Shown: positions 1 through 10,348, numbered from the stretch's first letter. The stretch: 45,982 nucleotides of DNA from an uncultured Collinsella sp. (GCA_934650975.1 CAKUFW010000010.1:1-45982); one strand, 5' to 3'. Numbers and translations: made by a program. Notes: generated from the letters alone by a model not told the origin.

Positions 1-579
1 GCCGGGGGTCGGCTCGATCATGGCGCGCCACCAGGCTATGTCGTGCATGTAATCGAGCTGCTCGGGCGTCCAAGATGTGAGCAGACAGTCCGGCAGATTG
101 TCGTGGCAGTCGCGGACCATGCCGGGAATGCTCAGGTAGAGCATGCCTCCATGCTTGACGTAGGGGAGCAGACGCTCGCCCAGATAATGCGGGTCTCGGC
201 CATAGTAGTTGTACGAGTCGATGCTCACGACCGCATCAAAATAGTCGTGCTCAAACGGCAGGCCCTGCGAGGCGTCCGCCTTAACAGGGTGAATGGTGTT
301 GTGGGGAATGCCCAGCGAATCAAAGAACGCGCGGTTTTCCTCGGGGTCGCTCCACAGATCGACGGCGTAGGTGTCAAATCCGTATTCGTGGGCAAGCAGG
401 GCGCTGGTGATACCAGTGCCCGATCCAAGGTCGCAGACGCGGGCGCCGCGGGGGATACGTGCATCGCAAAGGAGCTCCTCGCAGAGCTTGAGGGGGTTCG
501 GTCCCATAATCTTAGAGCGCACGAGTGCCGCATCGAAGCTGTTGGCTTTTGGGAAGGATTGAGATTCCTGGGATTTCAT
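1..579 (-). CDS. Class I SAM-dependent methyltransferase (3' end outside window)
   Basis: The 193 codons visible run off the left edge of the window, so the C-terminus is missing. The start ATG (577-579) is preceded by AGGAAAGAAC, a good ribosome site. Residues around 45-60 carry the glycine-rich SAM-binding motif I (VCDLGSGTGITSALL), followed by an acidic motif II (YAVDLW) and a motif-IV-like segment DAVVSIDSYNYYG. This is a Rossmann-fold methyltransferase of the small-molecule or UbiE-like type; the substrate cannot be read from the sequence. The gene is transcribed away from the ABC operon to its right, with about 280 bp between them, and no partner gene is visible in the window. Confidence 0.85.
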   Translation of the reverse strand, partial: MKSQESQSFPKANSFDAALVRSKIMGPNPLKLCEELLCDARIPRGARVCDLGSGTGITSALLAHEYGFDTYAVDLWSDPEENRAFFDSLGIPHNTIHPVKADASQGLPFEHDYFDAVVSIDSYNYYGRDPHYLGERLLPYVKHGGMLYLSIPGMVRDCHDNLPDCLLTSWTPEQLDYMHDIAWWRAMIEPTPG

Positions 580-638
580 TGTTCTTTCCTATCAGGTGCA
601 AATTGGCAGATGACGGGGGCGGAACGGCGCAACAAACC

Positions 639-660
639 ACGGCCGTTGGACGGCCGTTTT
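639..660. terminator. Short GC hairpin with T run
   Basis: Two copies of the self-complementary octamer ACGGCCGT (639-646 and 650-657) are separated by TGG and followed by TTTT on the plus strand. It lies between the methyltransferase start and the ABC operon end. The nearer genes run leftward, so it may be a leftover terminator or simply a repeat. Confidence 0.35.
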
Positions 661-701
661 CATGGTTCTATGCGATTGACCGTTCCCTAAAGAACAATGA
701 C

Positions 702-723
702 CAAAAAGACATCCCCTTGGATG
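702..723 (-). terminator. Probable terminator of the GntR/ABC operon
   Basis: On the minus strand CATCC-AAGG-GGATG forms a short stem-loop followed by TCTTTTT. It lies about 135 bp after the permease stop codon. The stem is only 5 bp, so the call is moderate. Confidence 0.45.
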
Positions 724-857
724 ATCGAAATTGGGCCAAGGCCCGTGACGCCTCCATTGTAAAACGTTGCGTACGGGCCGGGGACATGCCATTTGTCACG
801 GATTTGAGGGGCGCGATTGTGGCCGATTACGACCTGCGTGGGTCGAGATTCGCCCGC

Positions 858-1556
858 CTACAGGTCGCGTGCCCGGTAGACCTTGGTGCTGACGGTGCAG
901 CTAAGTGCACATAGCACGAGGGCCAATACCGCGATTCCTGCACACAGGCAGCCGAGGACGGCAGGGTCGGGATTCGCCCCGGCGAATGACATGAGCCAGT
1001 TGCTGATGGGGTTGGAGGAGCTCAACATTGCCATGGTGCCACAGCCAAGCAGGGCAAACAGGCCGACGGAAAGGCGCAGCGCCTCCATGTGCCCAAATCG
1101 GAAGAATATCGGCTGCGCCAAAAACACCATCATGAGGGAAATGAGCATCGATGCCGCCGAGGCAGCTGCGATTTCAAAGACCGTCTGGCCTGTCGAAGGG
1201 ATGCCCATGTGATCGAAGAACGGAAGGGCGAGGATGTTCAGAAGCGTAGCCGCGCATGCCATGACGGCCGAGAAGGCAATAATGCACAGGTAGCGTGCGC
1301 AGACGATGTCCTTGCGCGAAAACGGCAGCGTTGCCCGATAGCGCTCCCAACCGTTTTGGTTATCGTAGCCAGCCAGCGAGTTCATGATAATGATGGGTGA
1401 CATGGCGCTGACCGCGCAGGTGCCGGCGCTCATGCCGGAATCGCCGTCTGTCGCGTTGGCAAGGGTCAGCACGACGAATATGAACAGGCCGACGCCGGCG
1501 ATGCTCGGGAGAAACGAACGCATGATAGCGGTCTCGGACATAAAGGCGCGTTTCAT
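858..1556 (-). CDS. ABC-2 type transporter permease
   Basis: This 232-residue protein is very hydrophobic, with about six predicted membrane segments beginning near residue 14 (SFLPSIAGVGLFIFVVLTLA). The loop between the first two segments contains NGWERYRATLPFSRKDIV, the pattern typical of ABC-2 permeases of the ABC2_membrane_5 type. Its ATG overlaps the stop of the upstream ATPase gene by four bases (1553-1556), so the two are translationally coupled. The pair should form a membrane exporter; the substrate is unknown. GntR-regulated exporters of this layout (YtrA/BcrA-like) often respond to cell-wall-active compounds, but that is inference here. Confidence 0.85.
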   Translation of the reverse strand: MKRAFMSETAIMRSFLPSIAGVGLFIFVVLTLANATDGDSGMSAGTCAVSAMSPIIIMNSLAGYDNQNGWERYRATLPFSRKDIVCARYLCIIAFSAVMACAATLLNILALPFFDHMGIPSTGQTVFEIAAASAASMLISLMMVFLAQPIFFRFGHMEALRLSVGLFALLGCGTMAMLSSSNPISNWLMSFAGANPDPAVLGCLCAGIAVLALVLCALSCTVSTKVYRARDL

Positions 1557-2434
1557 TTGGAGGCTCCTTTCAGCGTAAGGCGCAGGTAATCATCGATGGA
1601 AATCCGATCGCAGGGAATCTCGGGAAAGGCCTCGAGCGCTTCTCGTCGGTTGGGGACCAGCACGTCAACGCTGTAGGCATGACGGGTGGCACGGGCGCCC
1701 TCGACACAAGCCATCAGCTCGGCAGCTTGCGCCTGGGTGCAGTGGGCGATGCCGGCGCGGTCAGTAATGTCCTCGCGCGGCAAATCGAACACAATCGCAC
1801 CGTGATCAATGCAGACAACACGGTCGGCGGCACGTTCAAGATCGGATGTAATGTGGCTCGAGAACAATATGCTGCGCTGTCCGTCGGCGACAAAGGCGAG
1901 CAGCTCATCGAGCAGCTCCTCACGCGCCATGGGGTCGAGGCCTGCCGTGGCTTCGTCCAAGATGAGCAGCTCGGCCTTGTGGCTGAGCGCACACGCGAGC
2001 TGCAGCTTCATACCCATGCCGCGGGAGAGGTCTTTGACCTTTGCCTTGGGGTCGAGGCCAAATCGATCGATGAGGCCGGTGAACGTGTCATGGTTCCAGG
2101 TGGGGTACGCTGAGCCTACGAGTGCCTCGACCTCGGCCACCTTGAGCGTGGAAGGGAAGGGGCACGTGTCCAGAACGAGACCGATGCGAGAGCGCACACG
2201 ACGTTGTTGTTCATCGGGCGCATTGGCATCGCAGCTCTGCCCAAACAAGTTCACCTCGCCGGAATCGAGCTTTATGAGCCCGAGTGCGGCGCGGATGGTC
2301 GTTGTCTTTCCGGCGCCGTTTGCGCCCACAAAGCCAACAATCTGGCCGGGCTCCACGGCAAACGTGACATCGCGCAGCGAAAAGCGATCGCTTACACGGC
2401 GTGAGGCACCTTTGAGTTCTAGCAAGTTTTGCAT
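1553..2434 (-). CDS. ABC transporter ATP-binding protein
   Basis: This 293-residue ATPase has every nucleotide-binding motif: Walker A GANGAGKTT near residue 38, signature LSRGMGMKLQ near 137, and Walker B LLILDEATAGLDP near 157 with a following switch histidine (SSHITSDLERAADRV). The signature departs from the LSGGQ consensus, as is common in BcrA/YtrB-type exporters. The C-terminal roughly 70 residues are an accessory domain. The gene follows the GntR regulator after 23 bases and overlaps the permease gene, making a three-gene operon. It energises the permease encoded next. Confidence 0.92.
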   Translation of the reverse strand: MQNLLELKGASRRVSDRFSLRDVTFAVEPGQIVGFVGANGAGKTTTIRAALGLIKLDSGEVNLFGQSCDANAPDEQQRRVRSRIGLVLDTCPFPSTLKVAEVEALVGSAYPTWNHDTFTGLIDRFGLDPKAKVKDLSRGMGMKLQLACALSHKAELLILDEATAGLDPMAREELLDELLAFVADGQRSILFSSHITSDLERAADRVVCIDHGAIVFDLPREDITDRAGIAHCTQAQAAELMACVEGARATRHAYSVDVLVPNRREALEAFPEIPCDRISIDDYLRLTLKGASK

Positions 2435-2457
2435 GGTATAGCCTTTCTTGCAGATGG

Positions 2458-2838
2458 CTACTGCATGGTTTCGGGGGCAACAAGGTCGAGCATTTCGTGC
2501 AGCTTCTCGCGCGTGACGCCCAGGGCCTCTGCCTGTGTCGCTGCCTGTGCAAGCAGCTCTTCGACATGGCAGAGCTGGTTTTCGCGCAAGAGCTCTTGGT
2601 TGCCCTCGGCGACAAAGCAGCCTTTGCCTTGCACGGTGCAGATAAACCCAAGTTGCTCCAGGTCGGCGTAGGCGCGCTTGGTGGTGATGACGCTCACACC
2701 CAGGTCGCTGGCAAGCACACGGATACTGGGGAGTTTGGCTCCCGCAGCGAGTGTCCCCGAGAGTATCTGAGCTTTGACCTGCGAGGATATCTGCTCGTAG
2801 ATGGGCTTGTCACTCGAATTGGATAGGATAATGTCCAC
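2458..2838 (-). CDS. GntR-family (YtrA subfamily) transcriptional regulator
   Basis: A 126-residue protein with an N-terminal winged helix (residues 10-75: PIYEQISSQVKAQILSG, then LPSIRVLASDLGVS and TTKRAYADLEQLGF) and a short helical tail of about 50 residues. The short tail is characteristic of the YtrA subfamily, which lacks a large effector domain and usually represses an adjacent ABC transporter operon. The start is GTG (2836-2838), supported by TAAGGAGC seven bases upstream. It is first in the operon, so it probably represses its own transcription together with the two ABC genes. The promoter contains TATATAC-type inverted repeats that fit an operator. Confidence 0.92.
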   Translation of the reverse strand: MDIILSNSSDKPIYEQISSQVKAQILSGTLAAGAKLPSIRVLASDLGVSVITTKRAYADLEQLGFICTVQGKGCFVAEGNQELLRENQLCHVEELLAQAATQAEALGVTREKLHEMLDLVAPETMQ

Positions 2839-2865
2839 AGCGGCTCCTTAGCTGATGGGCTACAC

Positions 2866-2899
2866 GTGTATATAACCGGTAAGCACAGTATATATACAC
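2866..2899 (-). promoter_or_regulatory. Candidate GntR operator/promoter
   Basis: Inverted arms GTGTATATA (2866-2874) and TATATACAC (2891-2899) flank a 16-base centre. The right arm also contains the 10-bp palindrome GTATATATAC (2888-2897). The block lies 28-61 bases upstream of the GTG of the GntR gene. Two-fold symmetric TA-rich sites of this kind fit binding by a GntR dimer, and the TATATAC core could double as a -10 element. Binding itself is inference. Confidence 0.5.
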
Positions 2900-2943
2900 T
2901 ATGCACAGTTACGCAAGAGAAAAATCATGACGGCCGGCCACCG

Positions 2944-3087
2944 TTTGTCTAAATCTGTAACAGTAAGCGGGCCAAATCGGGTCTAGCTGTTACAGATTGA
3001 GATTTTGCCGACGGGCCTCACCTGTTTGTCTCAATCTGTAACAGGTAGAGGCTCAAAAGCCGGCTAGATGTTACAGATTGAGACAAA
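2944..3087. repeat. Two tandem ~62-bp palindromic units (four TTTGTCTCAATCTGTAACAG-type arms)
   Basis: Arms of a 20-bp motif alternate in orientation: plus 2944-2963, minus 2987-3005 (diverged at its outer end), plus 3025-3044, minus 3069-3087. Each plus/minus pair forms a hairpin of about 62 bp, the second unit starting 81 bp after the first. The second pair matches for 18-19 bases (TTTGTCTCAATCTGTAACA against its complement). The loops differ in sequence but both end in a CTAG(A/C) step before the right arm. The element fills most of the GntR-prfC intergenic region and is not coding. Confidence 0.85.
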
Positions 3088-3230
3088 CTGCTGCGGAGTG
3101 CTGCCGCCGACCGGCAACCAAGACCCCGACTGATGAATTTGTCCTGATAGGCGCCCTGTCGCAGCGTTTCGCGGCTACAATAGACGGGTTACATCGACGT
3201 AATGCATATAGAACGCAAGAAAGGATCCGC

Positions 3231-4844
<1,614 letters not shown>

Positions 4845-4886
4845 CGCATCGGCGCGGCGGTCCAACGGGGCTGCCGCGCTCATTGC

Positions 4887-4915
4887 TTGCCTGCCGCCGG
4901 CGGAGCGGCTATCAT
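4887..4915 (+). promoter_or_regulatory. Candidate promoter of the queuosine-precursor transporter
   Basis: TTGCCT (4887-4892), a 17-base spacer and TATCAT (4910-4915) match the sigma-70 consensus reasonably. Transcription from about 4922 would give an 80-base leader containing the hairpin described next. Confidence 0.45.
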
Positions 4916-4944
4916 ACCCACCGTCGTCTCAAGACCGGGGCGGC

Positions 4945-4994
4945 CGAGCAGTTCGGGTCCGATATCCTGCTCGTTAAACCTAAAACCAAAGGAG
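4945..4994 (+). promoter_or_regulatory. Structured leader, candidate preQ1-type riboswitch
   Basis: CGAGCAG (4945-4951) pairs with CTGCTCG (4967-4973), leaving a 15-base loop. Loop bases GGGT (4955-4958) can pair with ACCT (4978-4981) in the A-rich tail, giving an H-type pseudoknot just upstream of the ribosome site AAAGGAG (4988-4994). This is the architecture of translation-controlling preQ1 riboswitches, and the gene downstream is a queuosine-precursor transporter. The known class consensus is not clearly matched, so ligand and class are inference. Confidence 0.4.
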
Positions 4995-5000
4995 TACATA

Positions 5001-5723
5001 ATGATCAAGAAGGTCATGGAGGACTACAAAGTCCTGTTGCGGAGCATTCCCGCGGCAACGGTTTCGCTGTTTATCGTGAGCGTCATCATGATGAACCTGC
5101 TGGCCAACAAAGAGCTTATCAGCCTGCCGTATCTGGCACTCGACTGCGGGTTTGTGGTGAGCTGGGTCTCGTTTTTGTGCCAGGACATGATCTGCAAGCG
5201 CTTTGGCGCCAAGGCATCCATCAAAATCTCTATCCTCGCGCTGCTGGTCAACCTGGCCGTGAGCCTGTGCTTTTGGCTGTGCTCGCTCACGCCCGGCATG
5301 TGGGGCGCCTACTACGACACGGGAATGATCGAGGTCAACACCGCCCTCAACGCCACGATCGGCGGCACCTGGTACGTGGTGTTTGGCTCGTCGCTGGCCA
5401 TGCTCACCTCTGCCGTGGCCAACTCCACGCTCAACCAGTCGCTCGGCCGCATGCTCAAAAAGAATAACTTTGCGAGCTTTGCCTTCCGCTCCTATGTGTC
5501 CACGGGCATTGGCCAGTTTATCGACAACCTGGTCTTTGCCATTGTTGTGAGTCACACGTTCTTTGGCTGGACCTGGGTGCAGGTTCTGATGTGCTCGCTG
5601 ACCGGTGCTATCGCCGAGTTGCTGTGCGAGGTCTTTTTGAGCCCCGTGGGCTACAAGGTCGTGCGTGGCTGGGAGCGCGAGAACGTGGGCGCCGAGTATC
5701 TCGAGCGTCACGCTGCGGCGTAA
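5001..5723 (+). CDS. VUT-family queuosine precursor transporter (YhhQ-like)
   Basis: A 240-residue membrane protein with about six transmembrane segments. The signature of the Vut_1/DUF165 family is visible: CQDMICKRFGAKA in the first half and RSYVSTGIGQFIDNLVF in the second. Members import queuosine precursors such as preQ0 or preQ1 for tRNA modification. The start ATG at 5001 has AAAGGAG six bases upstream. The upstream leader can fold into a pseudoknot that would cover this ribosome site, fitting regulation by the transported precursor. The SDR gene follows after 9 bases and may be cotranscribed, but it has no obvious part in queuosine metabolism. Confidence 0.88.
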   Translation: MIKKVMEDYKVLLRSIPAATVSLFIVSVIMMNLLANKELISLPYLALDCGFVVSWVSFLCQDMICKRFGAKASIKISILALLVNLAVSLCFWLCSLTPGMWGAYYDTGMIEVNTALNATIGGTWYVVFGSSLAMLTSAVANSTLNQSLGRMLKKNNFASFAFRSYVSTGIGQFIDNLVFAIVVSHTFFGWTWVQVLMCSLTGAIAELLCEVFLSPVGYKVVRGWERENVGAEYLERHAAA

Positions 5724-5732
5724 GGAGCCAGC

Positions 5733-6413
5733 ATGCAGGTGTTGATCACGGGTGCTTCGGGCGGCATTGGAGCCGCATGTGTGCAGCGCTTTTTGGACGA
5801 GGGCCACGAGGTCGTGGGCTTCGATCTACTGCCGGCGGCGGTCGAGCATGAGCGCTACCACCATCTGATTGTGGACGTCCGCGAGCCGGATACGTTTCCG
5901 GACGACCTTGAGCCCCAGTTGATCGTGAACGTCGCCGGCACGCAAGATTCGGCCGACGACATTGCGGCCAACCTGACGGGCACGATCAACGTGACCGAGC
6001 ACTATGCCTTTGTGGGGGAGGGCCTAGCCGCTAAGCCGGCGCCGGCCATTCGCTCCGTAGTCAACGTGGGTTCGGCGAGCGGGCACACGGGGTCGGAGTT
6101 CCCTGCATACGCGGCTAGCAAGGGCGGCATTATCGCCTATACCAAGAACCTTGCGAATCGTCTGGCGCCGCAGGCCATCGCCAACAGCGTGGACCCGGGC
6201 GGTGTCATCACACCGCTCAACCGTTGCGTGATGGAAGACGAGCGCCTGTGGGCTCAGATTATGGAGCTCACGCCGCTCAAACGTTGGGCCACCGCGGAGG
6301 AAATCGCCGAGTGGATCTACTTTGTGGGTGTGACCAACCGGTTTATGACCGGGCAGAGCCTGCTCATCGATGGCGGCGAGGCCGGCCGCATCCAGTTTAT
6401 TTGGCCCGAGTAA
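5733..6413 (+). CDS. SDR-family NAD(P)-dependent oxidoreductase
   Basis: A 226-residue short-chain dehydrogenase/reductase. It has the nucleotide-binding motif TGASGGIG (residues 6-13), the structural NVAG motif, the catalytic Ser in VVNVGSASG, and YAASKGG, the catalytic Tyr-xxx-Lys. The C-terminus GQSLLIDGG is typical of classical SDRs. No substrate can be assigned. The protein is slightly shorter than the usual 245-260 residues because the segment after the cofactor site is compact. TAAGGAGCC, overlapping the end of the transporter gene, is its ribosome site, so the two genes are probably cotranscribed. A strong terminator follows immediately. Confidence 0.92.
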   Translation: MQVLITGASGGIGAACVQRFLDEGHEVVGFDLLPAAVEHERYHHLIVDVREPDTFPDDLEPQLIVNVAGTQDSADDIAANLTGTINVTEHYAFVGEGLAAKPAPAIRSVVNVGSASGHTGSEFPAYAASKGGIIAYTKNLANRLAPQAIANSVDPGGVITPLNRCVMEDERLWAQIMELTPLKRWATAEEIAEWIYFVGVTNRFMTGQSLLIDGGEAGRIQFIWPE

Positions 6414-6415
6414 TA

Positions 6416-6452
6416 AACGCGTCCGATGGTAAAGCCGTCGGGCGCGTTTTTT
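6416..6452 (+). terminator. Rho-independent terminator after the SDR gene
   Basis: AACGCGTCCGA pairs with TCGGGCGCGTT around a short loop (6427-6438) and is followed by six T residues. It starts three bases after the stop codon and isolates the upstream genes from the histidine-kinase operon. Confidence 0.9.
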
Positions 6453-6544
6453 CGGCCATATAGGTTAACTTTAGTTTGCCTTTATCTGCGTAAAGCGCCT
6501 TTGAGCTGGTAAAATAACACCTTAAAACAGAACAAGGGGGTAAA

Positions 6545-8185
6545 TTGGGGCTGTTCGGTTCACACCAGAGGCGCGACGCGGACCGGGCGCGCCAGCTTTT
6601 TGAGGCGGCGCTTGCGGAGCAGGGGCTCAATGTTGGGTTTGTTTTGCGTGCCAGCGACTTGCTTCCCCTTTATATCACGCCAAATTTTGAGCGTGTGTTC
6701 GGCGTATCGCCGGAGCGGTATCGCGACGATATCGAGACGCTCTACCGCTATATTCCCGATGACGACCGCGTTCGCATGCGGCGCCAGGTGAGGGACTGGG
6801 ACCACGCGGCCCCTTTGGATTTGATTTGTTCCTACAACGGGCCTGGGCAGGAAAAGCCGCGCAATATCCGCTTCTCGCTTGCGCTCGTTCAAAACGCAAC
6901 GCAATATCTCATCACGGCGGTCGATGTAACCGCCGAAACCGCGCGCATCGCTAAGGCGGAGTCCGAGCGCGACCGCGCCGTCGAGACCGCCAACGCTCGC
7001 ACGGACTTTATGAACCAGATGAGCCACGAGATTCGCACCCCGCTCAATGGCATCGAGGGCATGATTTCGCTTGCCCGCGAGCATCATGCGGACGAGCCAC
7101 GTCTGATGGATGACCTGTCCCGTGCTTCGCAGCTCTCGGCGTACCTGCTGTCCCTTATCAACGACATGCTCGACATGAGCCGCCTGAACAGCGGGCGGGT
7201 TCGAATCGATGAGGCGCCGTTCGACATGCGCCTGTTCGCCGCCGAGCTCGAGCGCATGTTTACCTCGCAAGCTGACGACAAGGGGCTCAAGTATTCAGTT
7301 GCGCTCGAGGATTGCGAAAACGTCTTTGTGGTGGGCGACCGCATGCGCCTGTCGCAGGTCGTTATCAACTTTATCTCCAACGCGCTCAAGTTTACCGAGA
7401 GCGGCGGCAGCGTTGCCGTCAGCATTCGCGAGATGTATCGCTCGGAGGACGGCGTGAGCTTTATGCTGCGCGTGCGCGATACGGGCAAGGGCATGGACCC
7501 GCGCTACATCAGCAAGATTTTTAAGCCGTTTGAGCAGGAGGACCGCACCATCGCCCGTCGCTACGGCGGAACGGGCCTGGGCATGGCCATTACGAGCGCG
7601 CTCGTCGACCTTATGGGCGGCGAGATCGTTGTGGACACCGAACCCGGACGCGGCTCAACGTTTTCGGCCTACATCCCGCTGCGACTGGCGACGCCGGAGC
7701 AGGTCGAGGACCTTAAGCTCAAAGAGCAGACGCTCGAGACGGCGCCCGATTCCATCGGCTCGACGTTTACCTATCAGTTTGATGGCAAACGATTCCTGCT
7801 GGCGGAGGATAACGAGATCAATGCCATGATTGTGGTTGAGTTGCTGGCCAGGCGGGGCGCCGCGGTCGACCGCGCCGAGAACGGCCAGGCGGTCGTCGAT
7901 CGGTTCCGAAGCATGCCCGTGGGCACGTACGACGCGATCCTCATGGATATCCAGATGCCCGTGCTCAACGGTTGGGGAGCGGCAGAGCAAATCCGAGACC
8001 TCGAGCGCGAGGACGCCGCCGCCATTCCCATCATCGCGCTTTCGGCCAACGACTACACCGAGGACGTAGAGCGCTCGCGCAAGGCGGGCATGAACGGACA
8101 TGTGGGAAAACCCATCGACTTGAATGTTTTGAAAGCGCAGCTGGCGGCCGCGACGGCCGAGGCAGCGTATCGAGGAAATGAGTAA
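6545..8185 (+). CDS. Hybrid sensor histidine kinase/response regulator
   Basis: A 546-residue cytosolic hybrid kinase. The order is a PAS-like sensor (residues ~30-135), a HisKA dimerisation domain with the phosphoacceptor in [12 protein letters not shown] (His161), and an HATPase with N box [11 protein letters not shown]1 DTGKGMD and G2 [11 protein letters not shown]-terminal receiver follows with the phosphorylatable Asp468 in [11 protein letters not shown] and the conserved Lys in GKPID. No membrane segment is visible, so the signal is probably internal. The start is TTG (6545), chosen because AAGGGGG lies five bases upstream. The stop codon is two bases before the MoxR gene, which argues for one operon with the surface-protein genes. 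No DNA-binding output domain is attached. Confidence 0.9.
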   Translation: MGLFGSHQRRDADRARQLFEAALAEQGLNVGFVLRASDLLPLYITPNFERVFGVSPERYRDDIETLYRYIPDDDRVRMRRQVRDWDHAAPLDLICSYNGPGQEKPRNIRFSLALVQNATQYLITAVDVTAETARIAKAESERDRAVETANARTDFMNQMSHEIRTPLNGIEGMISLAREHHADEPRLMDDLSRASQLSAYLLSLINDMLDMSRLNSGRVRIDEAPFDMRLFAAELERMFTSQADDKGLKYSVALEDCENVFVVGDRMRLSQVVINFISNALKFTESGGSVAVSIREMYRSEDGVSFMLRVRDTGKGMDPRYISKIFKPFEQEDRTIARRYGGTGLGMAITSALVDLMGGEIVVDTEPGRGSTFSAYIPLRLATPEQVEDLKLKEQTLETAPDSIGSTFTYQFDGKRFLLAEDNEINAMIVVELLARRGAAVDRAENGQAVVDRFRSMPVGTYDAILMDIQMPVLNGWGAAEQIRDLEREDAAAIPIIALSANDYTEDVERSRKAGMNGHVGKPIDLNVLKAQLAAATAEAAYRGNE

Positions 8186-8187
8186 CC

Positions 8188-9141
8188 GTGATCGTCGAAC
8201 AGTCCAACAGCATCATCAACGAAGTGAGTCGTGCCCTGCTGGGCAAGCGCGAGGTGATCGAGAAGGCTTTGATGGCCATCTACGCAGGTGGCCATATCCT
8301 GCTTGAGGATGTGCCTGGCACCGGCAAGACCACGCTGGCGCTGGCGCTGTCCCGTGCGTTGGGCCTGGACTTTAAGCGCGTGCAGTTTACGCCCGACACG
8401 CTGCCCTCGGACATTACGGGCTTTACGATGTACGATCGCGATGCCGGCACGTTCCGCTTTGTGTGGGGTGCGGTTAATTGCAATATGCTGCTGGGCGATG
8501 AGATCAACCGCACCAGCGCAAAGACGCAGTCGGCCCTGCTCGAGGTTATGGAAGAGCGCGCTGTGACCATCGATGGCCAGACGCATCCGGTACCGCGCCC
8601 CTTTGTGTGCGTGGCGACCGAGAACCCGGTGGGTTCGGCGGGCACCCAACCCCTGCCCGATAGCCAGCTCGACCGCTTTATGGTCCGCCTGTCCGTGGGC
8701 TATCCGTCGCGCCAGGACCAGATCGATATCCTCAAGGCCCGCCGTTACGCCAACCCGCTCGACGATATTAAGCCCATGGTCGCCTGTGATGACTTGCTCG
8801 ATATCCAAAACTACCTGGGCAACGTGCAGGTTGCCGATACGGTGCTGGACTATATCGTTCGCCTGTGCGAGGCGACTCGTGAGGACGCGCTGGTGGAGCT
8901 GGGCGTGAGTCCCCGCGGTGTTATCGCCCTTACCCGTATGGCGCGTGCCTGCGCGCTCATTCGCGAGCGCGACTACGTGGTGCCCGAGGACGTGCGCGAG
9001 GTCTTTACGTCCGTCTGCGCCCATCGCCTTGTTTTGCGTCCCCAGGCCCGAATCGAGTCGATTTCCGCCGAGGACGTTCTCGACCGCATTCTGGCTGCCG
9101 TTCCCGCTCCGTCCATGGGTCAGGTTCGCGGTCGCTCCTAG
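8188..9141 (+). CDS. MoxR-family AAA+ ATPase
   Basis: A 317-residue AAA+ ATPase of normal MoxR length. Walker A is VPGTGKTT (about 42-49), Walker B is LLGDEINR (about 102), and ATENPVGSAGTQPLPDSQLD contains sensor 1 and the arginine-finger region. The C-terminal lid (SPRGVIALTRMARACAL) is typical. MoxR proteins act as chaperone-like remodelers and are usually encoded with DUF58 and transglutaminase-like membrane proteins, as here. The start is GTG at 8188, almost abutting the kinase stop. The target is unknown; the best candidate from context is the membrane or surface protein assembly encoded downstream. Confidence 0.95.
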   Translation: MIVEQSNSIINEVSRALLGKREVIEKALMAIYAGGHILLEDVPGTGKTTLALALSRALGLDFKRVQFTPDTLPSDITGFTMYDRDAGTFRFVWGAVNCNMLLGDEINRTSAKTQSALLEVMEERAVTIDGQTHPVPRPFVCVATENPVGSAGTQPLPDSQLDRFMVRLSVGYPSRQDQIDILKARRYANPLDDIKPMVACDDLLDIQNYLGNVQVADTVLDYIVRLCEATREDALVELGVSPRGVIALTRMARACALIRERDYVVPEDVREVFTSVCAHRLVLRPQARIESISAEDVLDRILAAVPAPSMGQVRGRS

Positions 9142-9175
9142 CGACGCGTAGCTGTCCGCGCCTGCTATAACGCCC

Positions 9176-10348
9176 ATGATTATCAACAAGATCACTTATG
9201 TCGTATCCGTCGTGCTCCTGCTCGTCGTGTTTGTGCTTACCGCCAATGCGGCTGCACTCGCGGCGGCATTGGCATTGATAGCCATGCCCGTCATTACGGT
9301 GGTCGCATGCCGCGCGAGCGTGGCCTCGCTCAAGATTGGCTTTGAACTTCCCCGTTCATGCGTTGTGGACTCGCCGCTGGTGCTTCGTATGACGCTTGAC
9401 CGCCCCGCGCTGTTTCGTGGCCGCGTGGAGCTGGTGTTCTCGGTGCGCAACCTGCTGACGGGGGCACTTACGACCTATCCGGTCAGCTTGGCGCCCGCCG
9501 CCAGCAGGCCGGCTGAGTTTAACCTTGAGCTTGATTCGTCGATTTGCGGCGCGCGCGTCATTGCGCTCGATACCGCACGCCTTGTCGACGAGATGGGCTT
9601 TACCTCGCTTGCGCTCGACGGCGTTTCGTATCGCGAAACCTTTACCGTGTATCCCCAGGTGGTTGATATTCAGGTCGATCCTCGCCAAAGCGCGTCCGCT
9701 AGCCTTGAGGGCGTAAGCTATGATCCCCATCGCAGCGGCCAGGATCCTTCCGAGGTCTTTGATCTGCGTTCGTATCGCGAAGGCGATTCGGTCAGATCGA
9801 TTCACTGGAAGCTGTCGACGCGTTTTGACGATGTGCTGGTGCGAGAGGCCTCTCGTCCGCAAGATCATGCCATCGCCATTCTGTTTGGGATATTCGCGCA
9901 CGATTTTGAGGAATCTGAGCGGCCCCAGGTGCTGTCCGCCGCGCTGGGCCTTACCGCATCGGTGAGCCTGTCGCTCATGCGTCTTGGCTACCACCATGTG
10001 GTAGTGGCGACAGGAGGCGGCGCTTTGACTGCGTATCCGGTCGACAACCGCCGCGGATTCAACGAGATGCTCGATGCCCTTGCTTCGACTCCGCTTGCGC
10101 TGGATTATCCCACGTCGTATGAGCGGTATTCGAAGATTGTGGCAAGCAGGGGTATTAGCAAAACCGTGCTGGTGACAGCCGGCGCTGATGATGCCGCTTT
10201 TATTGATATGGGCAAAATGTCTGACCTGTCAGTGCTCCATGTGTCGGATTCCGTTGAGTCGTATAGCGTCGAGCGTGGCCCCAGCTACCTCATCACCCAC
10301 TGCCCAGCCTCAATGGATCCTGCTCGCATCAAGAGCCTGGAGGTCTAG
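9176..10348 (+). CDS. DUF58-domain membrane protein
   Basis: A 390-residue protein with two N-terminal membrane segments (residues ~5-45), an extracytoplasmic beta-rich stretch, and the DUF58 core at about 187-215 (GQDPSEVFDLRSYREGD, then IHWKLSTR). DUF58 proteins have a von Willebrand A-like fold and occur next to MoxR ATPases in most bacteria. The start ATG (9176) lacks a strong Shine-Dalgarno, and 34 bases separate it from moxR. The stop is one base before the next ATG, indicating tight coupling to the transglutaminase-like gene. Its biochemical role is not established; a scaffold or client of the MoxR ATPase is the usual proposal. Confidence 0.9.
   Translation: MIINKITYVVSVVLLLVVFVLTANAAALAAALALIAMPVITVVACRASVASLKIGFELPRSCVVDSPLVLRMTLDRPALFRGRVELVFSVRNLLTGALTTYPVSLAPAASRPAEFNLELDSSICGARVIALDTARLVDEMGFTSLALDGVSYRETFTVYPQVVDIQVDPRQSASASLEGVSYDPHRSGQDPSEVFDLRSYREGDSVRSIHWKLSTRFDDVLVREASRPQDHAIAILFGIFAHDFEESERPQVLSAALGLTASVSLSLMRLGYHHVVVATGGGALTAYPVDNRRGFNEMLDALASTPLALDYPTSYERYSKIVASRGISKTVLVTAGADDAAFIDMGKMSDLSVLHVSDSVESYSVERGPSYLITHCPASMDPARIKSLEV

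Noticed and set aside
3078..3230. prfC starting upstream at 3078
   Set aside because: The extension begins inside a palindromic repeat and has no ribosome site. ATG 3231 matches the RF3 N-terminus (SLSDEISSRRTFAIISHPDAG).
8053..9195. Long open frame opposite the MoxR gene (380 codons)
   Set aside because: Antisense shadow; product has no recognisable domain and MoxR motifs are complete on the plus strand.
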